From Mesorhizobium tamadayense (GTDB lineage: Bacteria > Pseudomonadota > Alphaproteobacteria > Rhizobiales > Rhizobiaceae), in contig NZ_RQXT01000044.1 in NCBI RefSeq assembly GCF_003863365.1, positions 1 to 62,915 on the forward strand: DNA of 62,915 nucleotides, read 5' to 3'. Position 1 is the stretch's first letter; each line of letters opens with the position of its first letter. Made by a program: the position numbers and the translations under genes. Shown one piece after another: positions 33,511 through 42,408 of the stretch. The notes under the pieces were generated by a model, which saw only the letters and a list, made by a program, of their open reading frames with translations, did not search any database and had not been told where the DNA came from.

Positions 33511-34373
33511 TCGCCGAGCGCGATGCGAAGCGCCAGCATCTTTTGTGCTGGTAGAGCGCGCAGCGGTCGGCGCGGTTTTCCAGCGTCGTACCCGGTGATC
33601 TTCGATGCGGCATAAACCGATTGCACATAGTCGCCCTGCCAAATGAGCGACATGATGGGCTCAAGGGCCTTCCATCGCTCGCAAACGAGCTGCCAGTCCT
33701 GAGCCTGCGCGGCTTCGGCGACGCCAAGGCAGGATTTGGGCGCAATGTTTGCGCCTCCCCATATCAAGCCGCGAGCACCTGCAAAAAGAGCGTAAGGGAC
33801 CAATGGGTCCGCGCCATTTATGACGGGAAGAGCCGTGCGGATTAGGGATGCCTGCTTGCCGAGATCGCCGCTGCTGTCTTTGACCGTGTGGAAATTGGGG
33901 ATCTCGCAGAGACGTTGAATAAGGCTTGGAGTGATCTCTACGCCTACGGCCTGAGGCACGTTATAGCCGATGATCGGAAGACCGCCTTTAGAGGCTTCGG
34001 AATAGAAGGCCACGATGTCGTCGTGATCGGTCGGCCCTTCGAAAAACGGCGGCAGGACCATTACACCATCCGCGCCACAGTCGGCGGCATGCTTGCTACG
34101 CTCTATGACCTCCTCGACGAGAAGCGCGGACGTCTGGACTATGATTTTTGCGCGGCCATTGATGATCCTGCTGCCCTGCTGAGCAAGCTCCTTGGATTCT
34201 TCCTTGGAGAGATACACGTGCATCCCGGTGCCGGAGCTAAGCACGAAGCCCTTTATCCCGGCGGCAAGGTAGCGTTCGACAAGTCCCCGCAAACGGTTCC
34301 AATCGATATGACCAGTGGCGTCAAACGGTGTTGTGATCGCCAGGTTCAAGCCAGGGAACAGAAAGTCAGCCAT
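33480..34373 (-). CDS. DapA-family (dihydrodipicolinate synthase-like) lyase, C-terminus probably altered
   Basis: This 297-residue TIM-barrel protein has the family motifs FVLSSGTGMHVYLSKEESKE, IGYNVPQAVGVEITPSL (Tyr of the proton relay) and FHTVKDSSGDL (Schiff-base lysine). In amino-acid and betaine clusters such proteins act as deaminases, dehydratases or aldolases. It is the last gene of the GntR-led minus operon, 169 bases after the hpbD-like gene. The final residues (GDQRASCCRNL) do not look like family sequence and coincide with the IS110 fragment, so the natural C-terminus may be lost. The exact reaction is unknown. Confidence 0.8.
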   Translation of the reverse strand: MADFLFPGLNLAITTPFDATGHIDWNRLRGLVERYLAAGIKGFVLSSGTGMHVYLSKEESKELAQQGSRIINGRAKIIVQTSALLVEEVIERSKHAADCGADGVMVLPPFFEGPTDHDDIVAFYSEASKGGLPIIGYNVPQAVGVEITPSLIQRLCEIPNFHTVKDSSGDLGKQASLIRTALPVINGADPLVPYALFAGARGLIWGGANIAPKSCLGVAEAAQAQDWQLVCERWKALEPIMSLIWQGDYVQSVYAASKITGYDAGKPRRPLRALPAQKMLALRIALGDQRASCCRNL

Positions 34374-34542
34374 CTCTTCTCAGGTCTCCAATGCTTCCAG
34401 CCTAGGGAAAGCGAATTTCCTTGAATGCCAGCCGATAAGGGTATGGTTTCGGTGCTGGTGGCAGTGGCGGCCCAAGCGTAGCCCTGGCGGCTGGCATGTC
34501 GCGTAATTCCTGTCCGACGGTGGACTGAGACTTCTCTACCGA

Positions 34543-35649
34543 TCAACCATAAGATGCCACCGGAGAGCCAAAGCAGGATTCCTGCGGAACAACTCCCAGG
34601 CCAGGCCCGCTCGGAAGCCTGATATGCCCCTCTTCAACGGATACACCGTTCTTCTCGTCATAGTGGCGTTCGATATACGGTGCAGCGATCCAGACGCCCT
34701 CGTTCAGGCGCGGACTGACGGTTGCACCGATTTGAACACAGGCGGCGGCGAGGATATCGCCGCCCCACGCGTCGTCGCAAGTGTGGGGCATTGAACGAGC
34801 CTCGCAAAGATCACGCACCGTCGCCATTGCATGGAGACCACCAATGCGGGTCACCTTCATCCCGAAGCCGTCACATACTCCCTCTCCAATCGCTCGGATC
34901 ACAGTGGAAAGGTGCTCTGTGTTTTCGTCGAGATACACAGCGTGGTGTAGTTGATTGCGGATGGCCTTTATCTCCTCGAACGTATTGCAAGGCTGTTCCA
35001 GGATGAACGGAACATCGAGGCATTCGCGACTGAGCCGCAGCGTGTCGCGCGTCGTCAGGGACCGGTTGGCATCGGCCGCAAGTCGGACGCTTCCCCCGAC
35101 GCGCTCCCAGACCTTGCGCACCACGGCAATGTCGATCTCGACCGGTCGCCCGCCGATCTTCATCTGGAGGCGCGGATAGCCTTCTGCAACACGCTCCGCC
35201 GCAATACGCGCGGTCTCATCCGGCTCGCCTATGCCCAACGCGTAATATGAAGGAACCCGTTCGGTCACGGCGCCGCCTAGAAGATCGGCGACGCGCATGC
35301 CGAACTGTTTGCCCATGATGTCGTATGCCGCCATATCCACGGCTGCCTTTGCATATCGGTGGCCATTAAGGAGGCCGTCCATCCGGCGTCGAAGGGCTAC
35401 TGGCTGAAGGGGATCGGCTCCGATCAGTCCCTGAGCCATCTCATCCAGTGCAGCACGGGCACCTTTTGCATGATGCGGCTGATAGGTCGGGCCAACGGGG
35501 CAGGTTTCGCCCCAACCGATGAGGCCATTGTCGGTCACGATCTTAACGATCGTTGTGTCGAGCGCATACACCTTAACGCCGCCCATTGTGTAGGGGCCGT
35601 TCTTGACCGGCAGATCATGCGCGAAGACGTGGACTTCCTTGATTTTCAT
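34543..35649 (-). CDS. hpbD: Betaine 2-epimerase of the enolase superfamily (HpbD-like)
   Basis: This 368-residue protein is very close in pattern to 4-hydroxyproline betaine 2-epimerase from Paracoccus: MKIKEVHVFAHDLPVKNGPY, GWGETCPVGPTYQPHHAKGA, SRECLDVPFILEQPCNTFEE, MPHTCDDAWGGDI. Catalytic lysines align at K164 (MKIGG) and K265 (GMKVTR). Metal ligands are expected at D193, E218 and the DE pair at 241-242. It would interconvert stereoisomers of proline betaine or hydroxyproline betaine before demethylation. It sits downstream of the DAO-type flavoprotein in the GntR operon. A second, similar enzyme is encoded at 48803-49912. Confidence 0.87.
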   Translation of the reverse strand: MKIKEVHVFAHDLPVKNGPYTMGGVKVYALDTTIVKIVTDNGLIGWGETCPVGPTYQPHHAKGARAALDEMAQGLIGADPLQPVALRRRMDGLLNGHRYAKAAVDMAAYDIMGKQFGMRVADLLGGAVTERVPSYYALGIGEPDETARIAAERVAEGYPRLQMKIGGRPVEIDIAVVRKVWERVGGSVRLAADANRSLTTRDTLRLSRECLDVPFILEQPCNTFEEIKAIRNQLHHAVYLDENTEHLSTVIRAIGEGVCDGFGMKVTRIGGLHAMATVRDLCEARSMPHTCDDAWGGDILAAACVQIGATVSPRLNEGVWIAAPYIERHYDEKNGVSVEEGHIRLPSGPGLGVVPQESCFGSPVASYG

Positions 35650-35746
35650 TTTCGTTCCAATCTGAAGGATAATATTCTTCGCGAGGCAACACGTGCGGAC
35701 GTCGAGTTAGACGATCGGCCCAGCAAGATTAGTGATTTCGGTTTTG

Positions 35747-37093
35747 CTATTCCTCACGCGCTCTCCACTCTTTCCAACGGAAATAGAGGTTCGCGCCGAT
35801 CTCGGCGAAAGGCGACGGTACGAGCTTCGCTGGTTCTGGTTCAGCCATGAAATGCGCGGAGATGTTCGAGGGCCGGTTTAACAACATGTCGGCCGCGGCG
35901 ATGCCGGTTAGCGTACTGCGCACCGTTCCCAGGCCATTGCAGCAGCAGGCCGAGAAAAGACCCGGCTCAAGTTCGCGCATCACCGAGACGCCGTTCCAGG
36001 TCAGGCAAAGGTGTCCGGCCCAACTGTATTCCATGGGGATATCCGCGAGGGCTGGAAAGCGGTCAGCGAATTTTCGTCGATGAACCTTTGCCGCACGGGC
36101 GACCGCTGACTTCGACGCCACCATCCCAGGCAGATAGCTGGCGCAGGTCCGGGTGATGACGCGGTTTCCGCCCTGTGCGGTGTCGATGCGCCTCATTGTC
36201 GTTCCCATCGGGTCGGACGGGGTTACACCCCAACGTGGCTGCCCGCCCAGCCTGGACAGGGCGTCAGCGTTGAGGTCGACAGTCATAGAAGCGTACAGGA
36301 AAACGTGCATGAGGCGCTTGCGTGCGAAGCCGAAGCTCTCAAGGTGCCCGTTGTTGGCAAGAATGACCTTCGCCGCGGTGACATGGCCATTGGGCGTTGT
36401 AAGTATCCAATCTTGGTTCACTCTTGTTAGCTTTGAGACAGGGGATTCCTCAAACACGAACACGCCGTCGCGTCGAAGGCCTGTACCAAGCGACCGGATA
36501 TACCCCGCCGGCTGGATCATCACTGTTCCGGGCGTGTAGAGGCCAGACGTGTAGTGGCGACTTCCCGTTAACTCTTGCATCGCCTTGGCGTCGAGTGTCT
36601 CGCTGGCTTCGCCCAGTTCAGTGAGGTGTTTGGCGTAGCTTGCGTTGAGGTTGCGCGTGGTCTCGCTGGCTGCGCCGTTGATCTTGCCCGCTGGATCGAA
36701 ATAGGCGGCGTCCATTGCGTATTCTTCGACGCACTCCTTGGCGAAGCTAATGGCCGCGCGATTCAGCGCGATCACTTTCTTGTCCTCCTCGACACCCTTT
36801 CCGGCATAATCATCGGACTGCACATCGTGAGGCAGGTCGATCATGAAGCCGGAGTTGCGGCCGGAAGCGCCTTCCGCGAGAGCGCCGGCCTCAAGAACCG
36901 CGATCTGAAGGTTCGCGTCTTGTTGGCGTAGGCGTTTGGCGGCTGAAAGACCAGCGAAGCCGCCGCCAACTATGGCGACATCGATACGGATGTCGCCTTC
37001 AAGGGGCGCAGGACAGGGTTGGGCCGGGAGGATGGCGTTCCAGGCTGCCGGCCCCCGTTGGACCGGTAGCCTTTCAGCCTTGTGGACGGTCAC
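35747..37093 (-). CDS. DAO-type FAD-dependent oxidoreductase
   Basis: This 448-residue flavoprotein has an N-terminal FAD motif, IDVAIVGGGFAGLSAAKRLR, near residues 37-56, and GASGRNSGFM, both typical of PuuB-like gamma-glutamylputrescine oxidases and N-methyl amino-acid dehydrogenases. C-terminal motifs MEYSWAGHLCLTWNGVSVM and CNGLGTVRSTLTGIAAADML follow. It overlaps the aldehyde-dehydrogenase stop by four bases. In this operon it could oxidise N-methylproline, D-hydroxyproline or a polyamine-like amine; the sequence alone does not decide. Confidence 0.85.
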   Translation of the reverse strand: MTVHKAERLPVQRGPAAWNAILPAQPCPAPLEGDIRIDVAIVGGGFAGLSAAKRLRQQDANLQIAVLEAGALAEGASGRNSGFMIDLPHDVQSDDYAGKGVEEDKKVIALNRAAISFAKECVEEYAMDAAYFDPAGKINGAASETTRNLNASYAKHLTELGEASETLDAKAMQELTGSRHYTSGLYTPGTVMIQPAGYIRSLGTGLRRDGVFVFEESPVSKLTRVNQDWILTTPNGHVTAAKVILANNGHLESFGFARKRLMHVFLYASMTVDLNADALSRLGGQPRWGVTPSDPMGTTMRRIDTAQGGNRVITRTCASYLPGMVASKSAVARAAKVHRRKFADRFPALADIPMEYSWAGHLCLTWNGVSVMRELEPGLFSACCCNGLGTVRSTLTGIAAADMLLNRPSNISAHFMAEPEPAKLVPSPFAEIGANLYFRWKEWRAREE

Positions 37094-38589
37094 GCGACCG
37101 CCTCGTCTGCGTCATCGGTGAGATCAAGCCAGATGGTCTTGATTCTGGTGTACTGGTCGTGGGCGTGGATGCCGTTGTCGCGGCCGCCGAAGCCGGACGA
37201 CTTGAAGCCTCCGAAGGGCGTTGTGACGTCTCCCTCGCCGAAGCTGTTGACGGTCACGGTACCCGCCCGGATCGCACGTGCTCCCCTTATTGCTCGTTTC
37301 GCGTTCGACGAATAGATCGACGCACACAGTCCGTACTCTGTGTCATTCGCGAGCGTAATGGCTTCATCGAAGCTCTCGACAGTCAGCACCGTGAGGATCG
37401 GTCCAAAGATCTCTTCCCGCACGACCTTCGCGTCGCGGTCGCTGACGTCCAGGATCGTGGGTTCAACGAACCCACCCTTGGCCTTTCCGCCGAGAAGCAC
37501 CTTCTGGCCCTTCTCGAGATAGGAGCAGACCTTTTCGAAGTGCGACTTGGAAACCAGCGCACCCACCCGGTTCTCGGGATTGAGCGGGTCGCCCATCGGC
37601 CACTCCCGGGCATGCGCGATGACCCGCTTGAGGAGTTCGTCCTTGATGCCGCGTTGAACGATGAGCCGCGACGAGGCAGAGCAGTTTTGTCCCATATTCC
37701 AGAACGCGCCGTTGACGATGTGGGCGGCGACGCGATCGATATTCTCCGCGTCGTCCAGCACGACGGCCGGGTTCTTGCCGCCCATTTCCAATGTCACTTC
37801 CTTGAGATTGGACTCGGCCGAATAGCGCGGAAAGCGTCTTCCGGTCTCCGTGGAGCCCGTGAACGACACCATATCGACGTCCATGTGTCGCCCAAGCGGC
37901 TCCCCGACTTCGGAGCCAGCGCCCGGCAGCACGTTGAAAACGCCGGAGGGGATACCCGCCTCCATCGCAAGCTCGGCGACACGCAGCGCGGTCAAGGTCG
38001 TTTCCTTGGCCGGCTTGACGATAATCGAGTTGCCCGCGGCGAGCGCCGGTCCGATCTTCCAGGCCAGCATCAGCAACGGGAAATTCCAGGGCAGAACCAA
38101 GCCCACCACGCCGACCGGTTCGCGCACGATCATCGCGATGTGGTTGTCGGAGGCCGGCGCCACTTGATCGTAGATCTTGTCGATCAATTCTGCATGCCAG
38201 GCAAGGCAATGGATGGTTTCAGGGACATCGACGTTCTCGCAATCGTAGATCGTCTTGCCGCTGTCGAGGCTTTCCAGAACGGCCAGTTCACGGGCGTTGC
38301 GCTTCATGAGCTTGGTGAGACGGATGAGGGCTTCCTTACGTGCCGACGGATGAAGGCGCGACCATCGACCGTCCTCGAACGCGTCGCGCGCCTTTTGTAC
38401 GGCAAAGGCGACGTCCTCAGGACCACAGGAGGCAACCTTCGCCAGCACCTTGCCCGTCGCCGGATTGGTCGTTTCGAATGTTTTCCCCGAGATTGCCGGT
38501 CTGAAGCCGCCGTCGATGAATGCCTGTGTCGGAAACTCCAATCCGGCGGCAATCGCCACATATTCCTCGTGTGTCAGAAGATTGCCCAT
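37090..38589 (-). CDS. NAD(P)-dependent aldehyde dehydrogenase (PuuC-like)
   Basis: This 499-residue aldehyde dehydrogenase has the oxyanion asparagine in LPWNFPLLMLAWKIGPALAA, the NAD motif FTGSTETGRRF, the general base in TLEMGGKNPAVV and the nucleophilic cysteine in NMGQNCSASSRL. The start at 38589 has GGAGG at proper spacing; an ATG at 38595 is too close. It is two bases from the DapA-family gene and overlaps the flavoprotein by four. Candidates are an aminoaldehyde or 2-oxoglutarate-semialdehyde substrate, the latter if the DapA neighbour is a HypD-like deaminase. The PuuC-like pattern favours an aminoaldehyde. Confidence 0.9.
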   Translation of the reverse strand: MGNLLTHEEYVAIAAGLEFPTQAFIDGGFRPAISGKTFETTNPATGKVLAKVASCGPEDVAFAVQKARDAFEDGRWSRLHPSARKEALIRLTKLMKRNARELAVLESLDSGKTIYDCENVDVPETIHCLAWHAELIDKIYDQVAPASDNHIAMIVREPVGVVGLVLPWNFPLLMLAWKIGPALAAGNSIIVKPAKETTLTALRVAELAMEAGIPSGVFNVLPGAGSEVGEPLGRHMDVDMVSFTGSTETGRRFPRYSAESNLKEVTLEMGGKNPAVVLDDAENIDRVAAHIVNGAFWNMGQNCSASSRLIVQRGIKDELLKRVIAHAREWPMGDPLNPENRVGALVSKSHFEKVCSYLEKGQKVLLGGKAKGGFVEPTILDVSDRDAKVVREEIFGPILTVLTVESFDEAITLANDTEYGLCASIYSSNAKRAIRGARAIRAGTVTVNSFGEGDVTTPFGGFKSSGFGGRDNGIHAHDQYTRIKTIWLDLTDDADEAVA

Positions 38590-38591
38590 GC

Positions 38592-39497
38592 TCATGCCTC
38601 CGCTTCAATTTCCGCAATCGTGCGCTTCAGGACCCGGATGACCTGTTCCAGCTGGCGCATATCGTCCTTGTTCAATCCCCTTAGCGGTGGTCGTGGGGGG
38701 CCGGCACGGAACCCAGCCATTTCACAACCGTGCTTGATGCATTGAATGAATTTCCCGCCCTGCTCCAGCACGCGCATCAGAGGCATTAGGGCGGACATGA
38801 TCCGACGCCCCTTGGCGAAATTGCCCTCGATCGCGCATGCGCGATAAAGCGCGCGATGTTCCTTAGGCAGGAAGTTCGAGCCGCCGCAAACCCAGCTGCG
38901 CGCTCCCCATGCAAAGAACTCCAAGGCCTGGTCGTCCATTCCGCAGGACATCTGGATGTGCGGGTAGTCGCGGGCGAGCAAATGTACCCGGTTGATGTCG
39001 CCGGAGCTCTCCTTGATGGCGCAGAAATTGCGGCTGCGGGCGACACGGTCGAGAAAATCCTCGCCCATGTTGATCCCCATGCGGCCTGGGTAATTATAGA
39101 GCATAATCGGGAGGTCCGCCGCCCGGTCGATCGCCAACGCATTTAGCGCGTTTTCACGCTCGGTCGGCACCGAATAAGGCGGCGACCCGACGAGAATGGA
39201 CGAAGCACCGATCTTGGCCGCCGTCTCGGCCATCAGGATCGAGTCCTCCAGACGGATGGCGACTGTGCCTATGCTAAGAGACACGCGATCGCCAATGACT
39301 TCCTTGGCGAACTTTGCCATTTCGACGCGTTCGTCCATCGATTGCGCATAGTACTCGCCCGTCGACCCGCCGATGATGACGCCGTGCACACCTGATGCTA
39401 TTAGGTGCTCGACAATTTTGGCGAACGCCTCGCGATCGATTGAACCGTCGTCACGATGTGGCGTGATGACGGGAGTGTATATCCCTTCGAATTTCAT
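38592..39497 (-). CDS. DapA-family lyase (HypD- or DHDPS-like)
   Basis: This 301-residue protein shows the DapA pattern: KFEGIYTPVITPHRDDGSID, VIIGGSTGEYYAQSMDERVE, IMLYNYPGRMGINMGED (proton-relay Tyr) and FCAIKESSGDINRV (Schiff-base lysine). A GAGGAGA ribosome site fits ATG 39497. It follows the GntR gene by 10 bases and precedes the aldehyde dehydrogenase. In hydroxyproline catabolism a DapA relative (HypD) deaminates pyrroline-4-hydroxy-2-carboxylate to 2-oxoglutarate semialdehyde, which an aldehyde dehydrogenase then oxidises. That reading fits the neighbours but is inference. Confidence 0.87.
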   Translation of the reverse strand: MKFEGIYTPVITPHRDDGSIDREAFAKIVEHLIASGVHGVIIGGSTGEYYAQSMDERVEMAKFAKEVIGDRVSLSIGTVAIRLEDSILMAETAAKIGASSILVGSPPYSVPTERENALNALAIDRAADLPIMLYNYPGRMGINMGEDFLDRVARSRNFCAIKESSGDINRVHLLARDYPHIQMSCGMDDQALEFFAWGARSWVCGGSNFLPKEHRALYRACAIEGNFAKGRRIMSALMPLMRVLEQGGKFIQCIKHGCEMAGFRAGPPRPPLRGLNKDDMRQLEQVIRVLKRTIAEIEAEA

Positions 39498-39507
39498 CAA
39501 ATTCTCC

Positions 39508-40215
39508 TCAACCCATACTGTCAGGCACCCGTCCCAGCGGAACGAAAAAGGTTGCCGGCGAGACGAAGCTTTCGATCTGAGCCCGCGACAGCTCCCAGTG
39601 CGCTATCGATAGCTCGGCGCAGCGTTCTGCATCGCCTGCTTCGATAAGCTCAATGAACTGATCGTGCTGCTGAGCGGCTGTCGCCCGTTGGGCGGCCAGG
39701 TCGACATTTCGCGGGCTGTAGAACGTCATCCCGATGCGCGTATGATCAATGAGCAATCGCTTCAGGCTGGGCATAAGAAATTCGTTGTCCGCCATCTCAC
39801 CCATGATCGAGTGGAAGCGCTCATTGGTCAGGGCGCGTTGCTCGGTATCACCATCCCGGATGGCGGCACGAAACAGAAGCTGCGTGTCCTTCAGCCGCAT
39901 GATCTGTGGCGGGGTTGCATTTTGGGCAGCCAGCCGGCCGATTGCTGCATAGACCATCGGCGCGGCGATGAAAAAATTCCTTAGCGTCTTGTGGTTCATC
40001 GGGACGACCTGAGCGCCGCGATTCTCGTGGAGAACCACGTAGCCTTCTCCGGCAAGTTGCCGGAGCATTTCGCGCACCGGCGGACGGGACATGCCATACG
40101 ACTCGGCGATCTCGGTCTCGTCGATATAGCTCCCTGGCTCCAGTTTCTCAGTCAGAATCCGGCGGCGCAGGTCCTCCAAGCAATTGCTTTTGTTTCGTTT
40201 AGCGTCACCGGGCAT
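39508..40215 (-). CDS. GntR-family regulator with FCD domain, operon leader
   Basis: This 235-residue protein has a winged-helix domain (GSYIDETEIAESYGMSRPPV, REMLRQLAGEGYVVLHENRG) and an FCD ligand domain (FHSIMGEMADNEFLMPSLKR, HDQFIELIEAGDAERCAELS). It leads the minus-strand catabolic operon and is divergent from proV across 126 bases, so it is well placed to control both uptake and degradation. The ligand is probably a pathway intermediate. Confidence 0.9.
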   Translation of the reverse strand: MPGDAKRNKSNCLEDLRRRILTEKLEPGSYIDETEIAESYGMSRPPVREMLRQLAGEGYVVLHENRGAQVVPMNHKTLRNFFIAAPMVYAAIGRLAAQNATPPQIMRLKDTQLLFRAAIRDGDTEQRALTNERFHSIMGEMADNEFLMPSLKRLLIDHTRIGMTFYSPRNVDLAAQRATAAQQHDQFIELIEAGDAERCAELSIAHWELSRAQIESFVSPATFFVPLGRVPDSMG

Positions 40216-40266
40216 GGATGATCCTCACAAAGGGTTTCGTCCTGCGATCTAGCATCACAATCTTTG

Positions 40267-40276
40267 TAGCGCGCTA
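40267..40276. promoter_or_regulatory. TAGCGCGCTA palindrome between gntR and proV
   Basis: A perfect 10-bp palindrome lies at the centre of the divergent gntR-proV gap, next to an AT-rich stretch with TATAAT (40275-40280) that could be a -10 for proV. It is the best operator candidate for the GntR protein in this gap. Confidence 0.35.
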
Positions 40277-40341
40277 TAATACATATTGTCTATTCAGAAA
40301 ATTTATGTTGTAAGAGAAAAAACGACATAAGGGAACAGCGA

Positions 40342-41430
40342 ATGGGTGCTCCGGCTGCAGAGCCTGTCATTCGATGCGATGGCGTCTGGAAGGTATTCGG
40401 TTCCAAGGCCAAAGAGGCGATCCGCGCCGTCAAGGCTGGAGAGCTGAACAAAGCTCAAATCCGCGACAAGCTCGACTGCGTCGTTGGCGTCAGTGACGCC
40501 ACCTTTAGCGTCGGCCGCGGTGAGATATTCTGCATCATGGGGCTGTCGGGGTCGGGGAAGTCGACCCTGATCCGACACATCAACCGATTGATCGAGCCTA
40601 CCGACGGTGCGATTTACATTGAGGGCCGAAACGTCAGTGCCATGAGCGCGAAGGAACTGCGTCAGATCCGCGCCGAAACCATCGGCATGGTTTTCCAAAA
40701 CATGGCCTTGATGCCCCACCGCAACGTCCGGGACAACGTAGCATTCGCCCTGGAGGTGAGAGGCATCGCTGAAGACAAGCGCCGTCAAGTTGCCCGGCAG
40801 GCTATCGAGGCGGTGGAGCTCACCGGGTGGGACCTCAAATACCCTGACGAGCTTTCCGGCGGCATGCAACAGCGCGTGGGCTTGGCGCGCGCCATAGCGG
40901 CCAACCCGTCGATCCTGCTGATGGACGAACCGTTCTCCGCGCTCGATCCGCTTATCCGCCACCAGTTGCAGGGCACTTTCATGGAGCTCTCCGCCGAACT
41001 CCATAAGACCACCGTGTTCATCACGCATGACCTATCCGAGGCGATCCGCATCGGCGACCGCATTGCCATCATGAAAGACGGCGTTCTGGTGCAGATCGGG
41101 ACGCCGGAGGAGATCGTCACAAACCCGGTCGACGAATACGTCGCGCAGTTCGTCGGCGGCATCTCCAAACTCGATCTTGTCACCGCAGCCAAGGTGATGC
41201 TGCCACTTGAGCAGTACCGACAGACGAACGGCTCGACCGATACCGCGAATTGGCCAGTCGCCCGGCCCGACGACAAGCTCAACACATTGGTAAATCTGTC
41301 TATCGGAACTGCCCATCCCATTTTGGTGCGAGACGGCGACGTCGTTGCCGGTGTCGTGACCAAGGACGCTTTGCTGCGGGGCATTCAAGGCCGGGACCAC
41401 TCCGGCCCGGCCAAACGGGAGATCAATTGA
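40342..41430 (+). CDS. proV: Betaine/proline ABC transporter ATPase
   Basis: This 362-residue ATPase has Walker A GLSGSGKST, the ABC signature LSGGMQQRVGLARAI, Walker B ILLMDEPFSALD and the switch histidine in VFITHDLSEA. The N-terminal KVFGSKAKEAIRAVKAGELN insertion and a CBS-like C-terminus are typical of the ProV/OpuAA family. It energises uptake of glycine betaine or proline betaine. It begins proVWX and is divergent from gntR, which suggests a catabolic rather than osmotic role. Confidence 0.95.
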   Translation: MGAPAAEPVIRCDGVWKVFGSKAKEAIRAVKAGELNKAQIRDKLDCVVGVSDATFSVGRGEIFCIMGLSGSGKSTLIRHINRLIEPTDGAIYIEGRNVSAMSAKELRQIRAETIGMVFQNMALMPHRNVRDNVAFALEVRGIAEDKRRQVARQAIEAVELTGWDLKYPDELSGGMQQRVGLARAIAANPSILLMDEPFSALDPLIRHQLQGTFMELSAELHKTTVFITHDLSEAIRIGDRIAIMKDGVLVQIGTPEEIVTNPVDEYVAQFVGGISKLDLVTAAKVMLPLEQYRQTNGSTDTANWPVARPDDKLNTLVNLSIGTAHPILVRDGDVVAGVVTKDALLRGIQGRDHSGPAKREIN

Positions 41431-42371
41431 TGGCCGACGAAAAGACCTTCAGCTGGCTAAATCCGTTCGAGAGCGTCGATTTGAAAATCGCTGATCATTC
41501 CGACGGCATAAAGCAGTGGGCGATCGACAATCGCGAAGCAATACAGCCCTTCAAAATCTTCCTCGATGGCGTGATTCAAAGCATCGAACGAGCTTTTCTG
41601 GCGACTCCGCCGCTCGTCATGCTCGCTATCATCGTGTTGATCGCCTGGCAGGCCGCGGGCCGCCGGACCGCCATCTACGTCGCAGTCACTCTGACTGTCC
41701 TCGGGTTCCTCTCGCCAGAGGCGTGGTCACTCGCGATGACGACGCTGGCTATCGTGATGGCTGCGGTGATCCTCGCCGTGATCATCGGGCTTCCTCTCGG
41801 AATCTTCGCAGGCAAGAGCGATCGTTTCGAAGCTGTACTTCGGCCCCTCCTAGACACGATGCAAACCATTCCAGCGTTTGTCTACTTGGTTCCCGTCGTC
41901 ATGCTTATCGGAATTGGCAATGTCTCGGGCGTCTTGGTTACGGTCATATTCGCGCTCGCTCCGTTGATAAGGCTCACCTCGCTGGGTATCCGCACGGTAA
42001 ATCCAAGCGTTGTCGAAGCGGCGCGGGCGTTCGGTGCCTCACCATCACAGATCATGTTCAAGGTCGAACTGCCGATGGCCACGCCGACCATTTTCGCTGG
42101 GCTCAACCAGACCATCATGCTGTCGCTGTCGATGGTGGTAATCGCCTCCATGATCTCGGTCCGCGGCCTTGGCAACGAAGTGCTGCGCGCAATGGGACGA
42201 CTCGATGCCGGTAAGGCCATCGTCGGCGGGCTTGGCATCGTGATCCTGGCGATAGTCCTCGACCGCATCACCCAAGGCCTCAATCAGTCGAGGCGCGAAA
42301 GAGGCCACCGCCACTGGTGGCAGAGCGGGCCTGTCGGGCTGATCGCCAACCTGTTCCACAAGCATGCCTGA
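41430..42371 (+). CDS. proW: Betaine/proline ABC transporter permease
   Basis: This 313-residue inner-membrane permease starts at ATG 41430 in a one-base overlap with proV. It has about six or seven membrane helices (LVMLAIIVLIAWQAAGRRTA, LAIVMAAVILAVIIGLPLGI) and the conserved EAARAFGASPSQIMFKVELP cytoplasmic loop that couples to the ATPase. It forms the channel for betaine import with ProV and ProX. An open upstream extension lies within proV and was rejected. Confidence 0.95.
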   Translation: MADEKTFSWLNPFESVDLKIADHSDGIKQWAIDNREAIQPFKIFLDGVIQSIERAFLATPPLVMLAIIVLIAWQAAGRRTAIYVAVTLTVLGFLSPEAWSLAMTTLAIVMAAVILAVIIGLPLGIFAGKSDRFEAVLRPLLDTMQTIPAFVYLVPVVMLIGIGNVSGVLVTVIFALAPLIRLTSLGIRTVNPSVVEAARAFGASPSQIMFKVELPMATPTIFAGLNQTIMLSLSMVVIASMISVRGLGNEVLRAMGRLDAGKAIVGGLGIVILAIVLDRITQGLNQSRRERGHRHWWQSGPVGLIANLFHKHA

Positions 42372-42408
42372 TGAGAATCAATTTCACATGCAACAAGGGA
42401 GAAAGTGC

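Noticed and set aside
37159..38745. A 528-codon plus-strand frame opposite the aldehyde dehydrogenase.
   Set aside because: It is an antisense shadow of a gene with all catalytic motifs on the minus strand.
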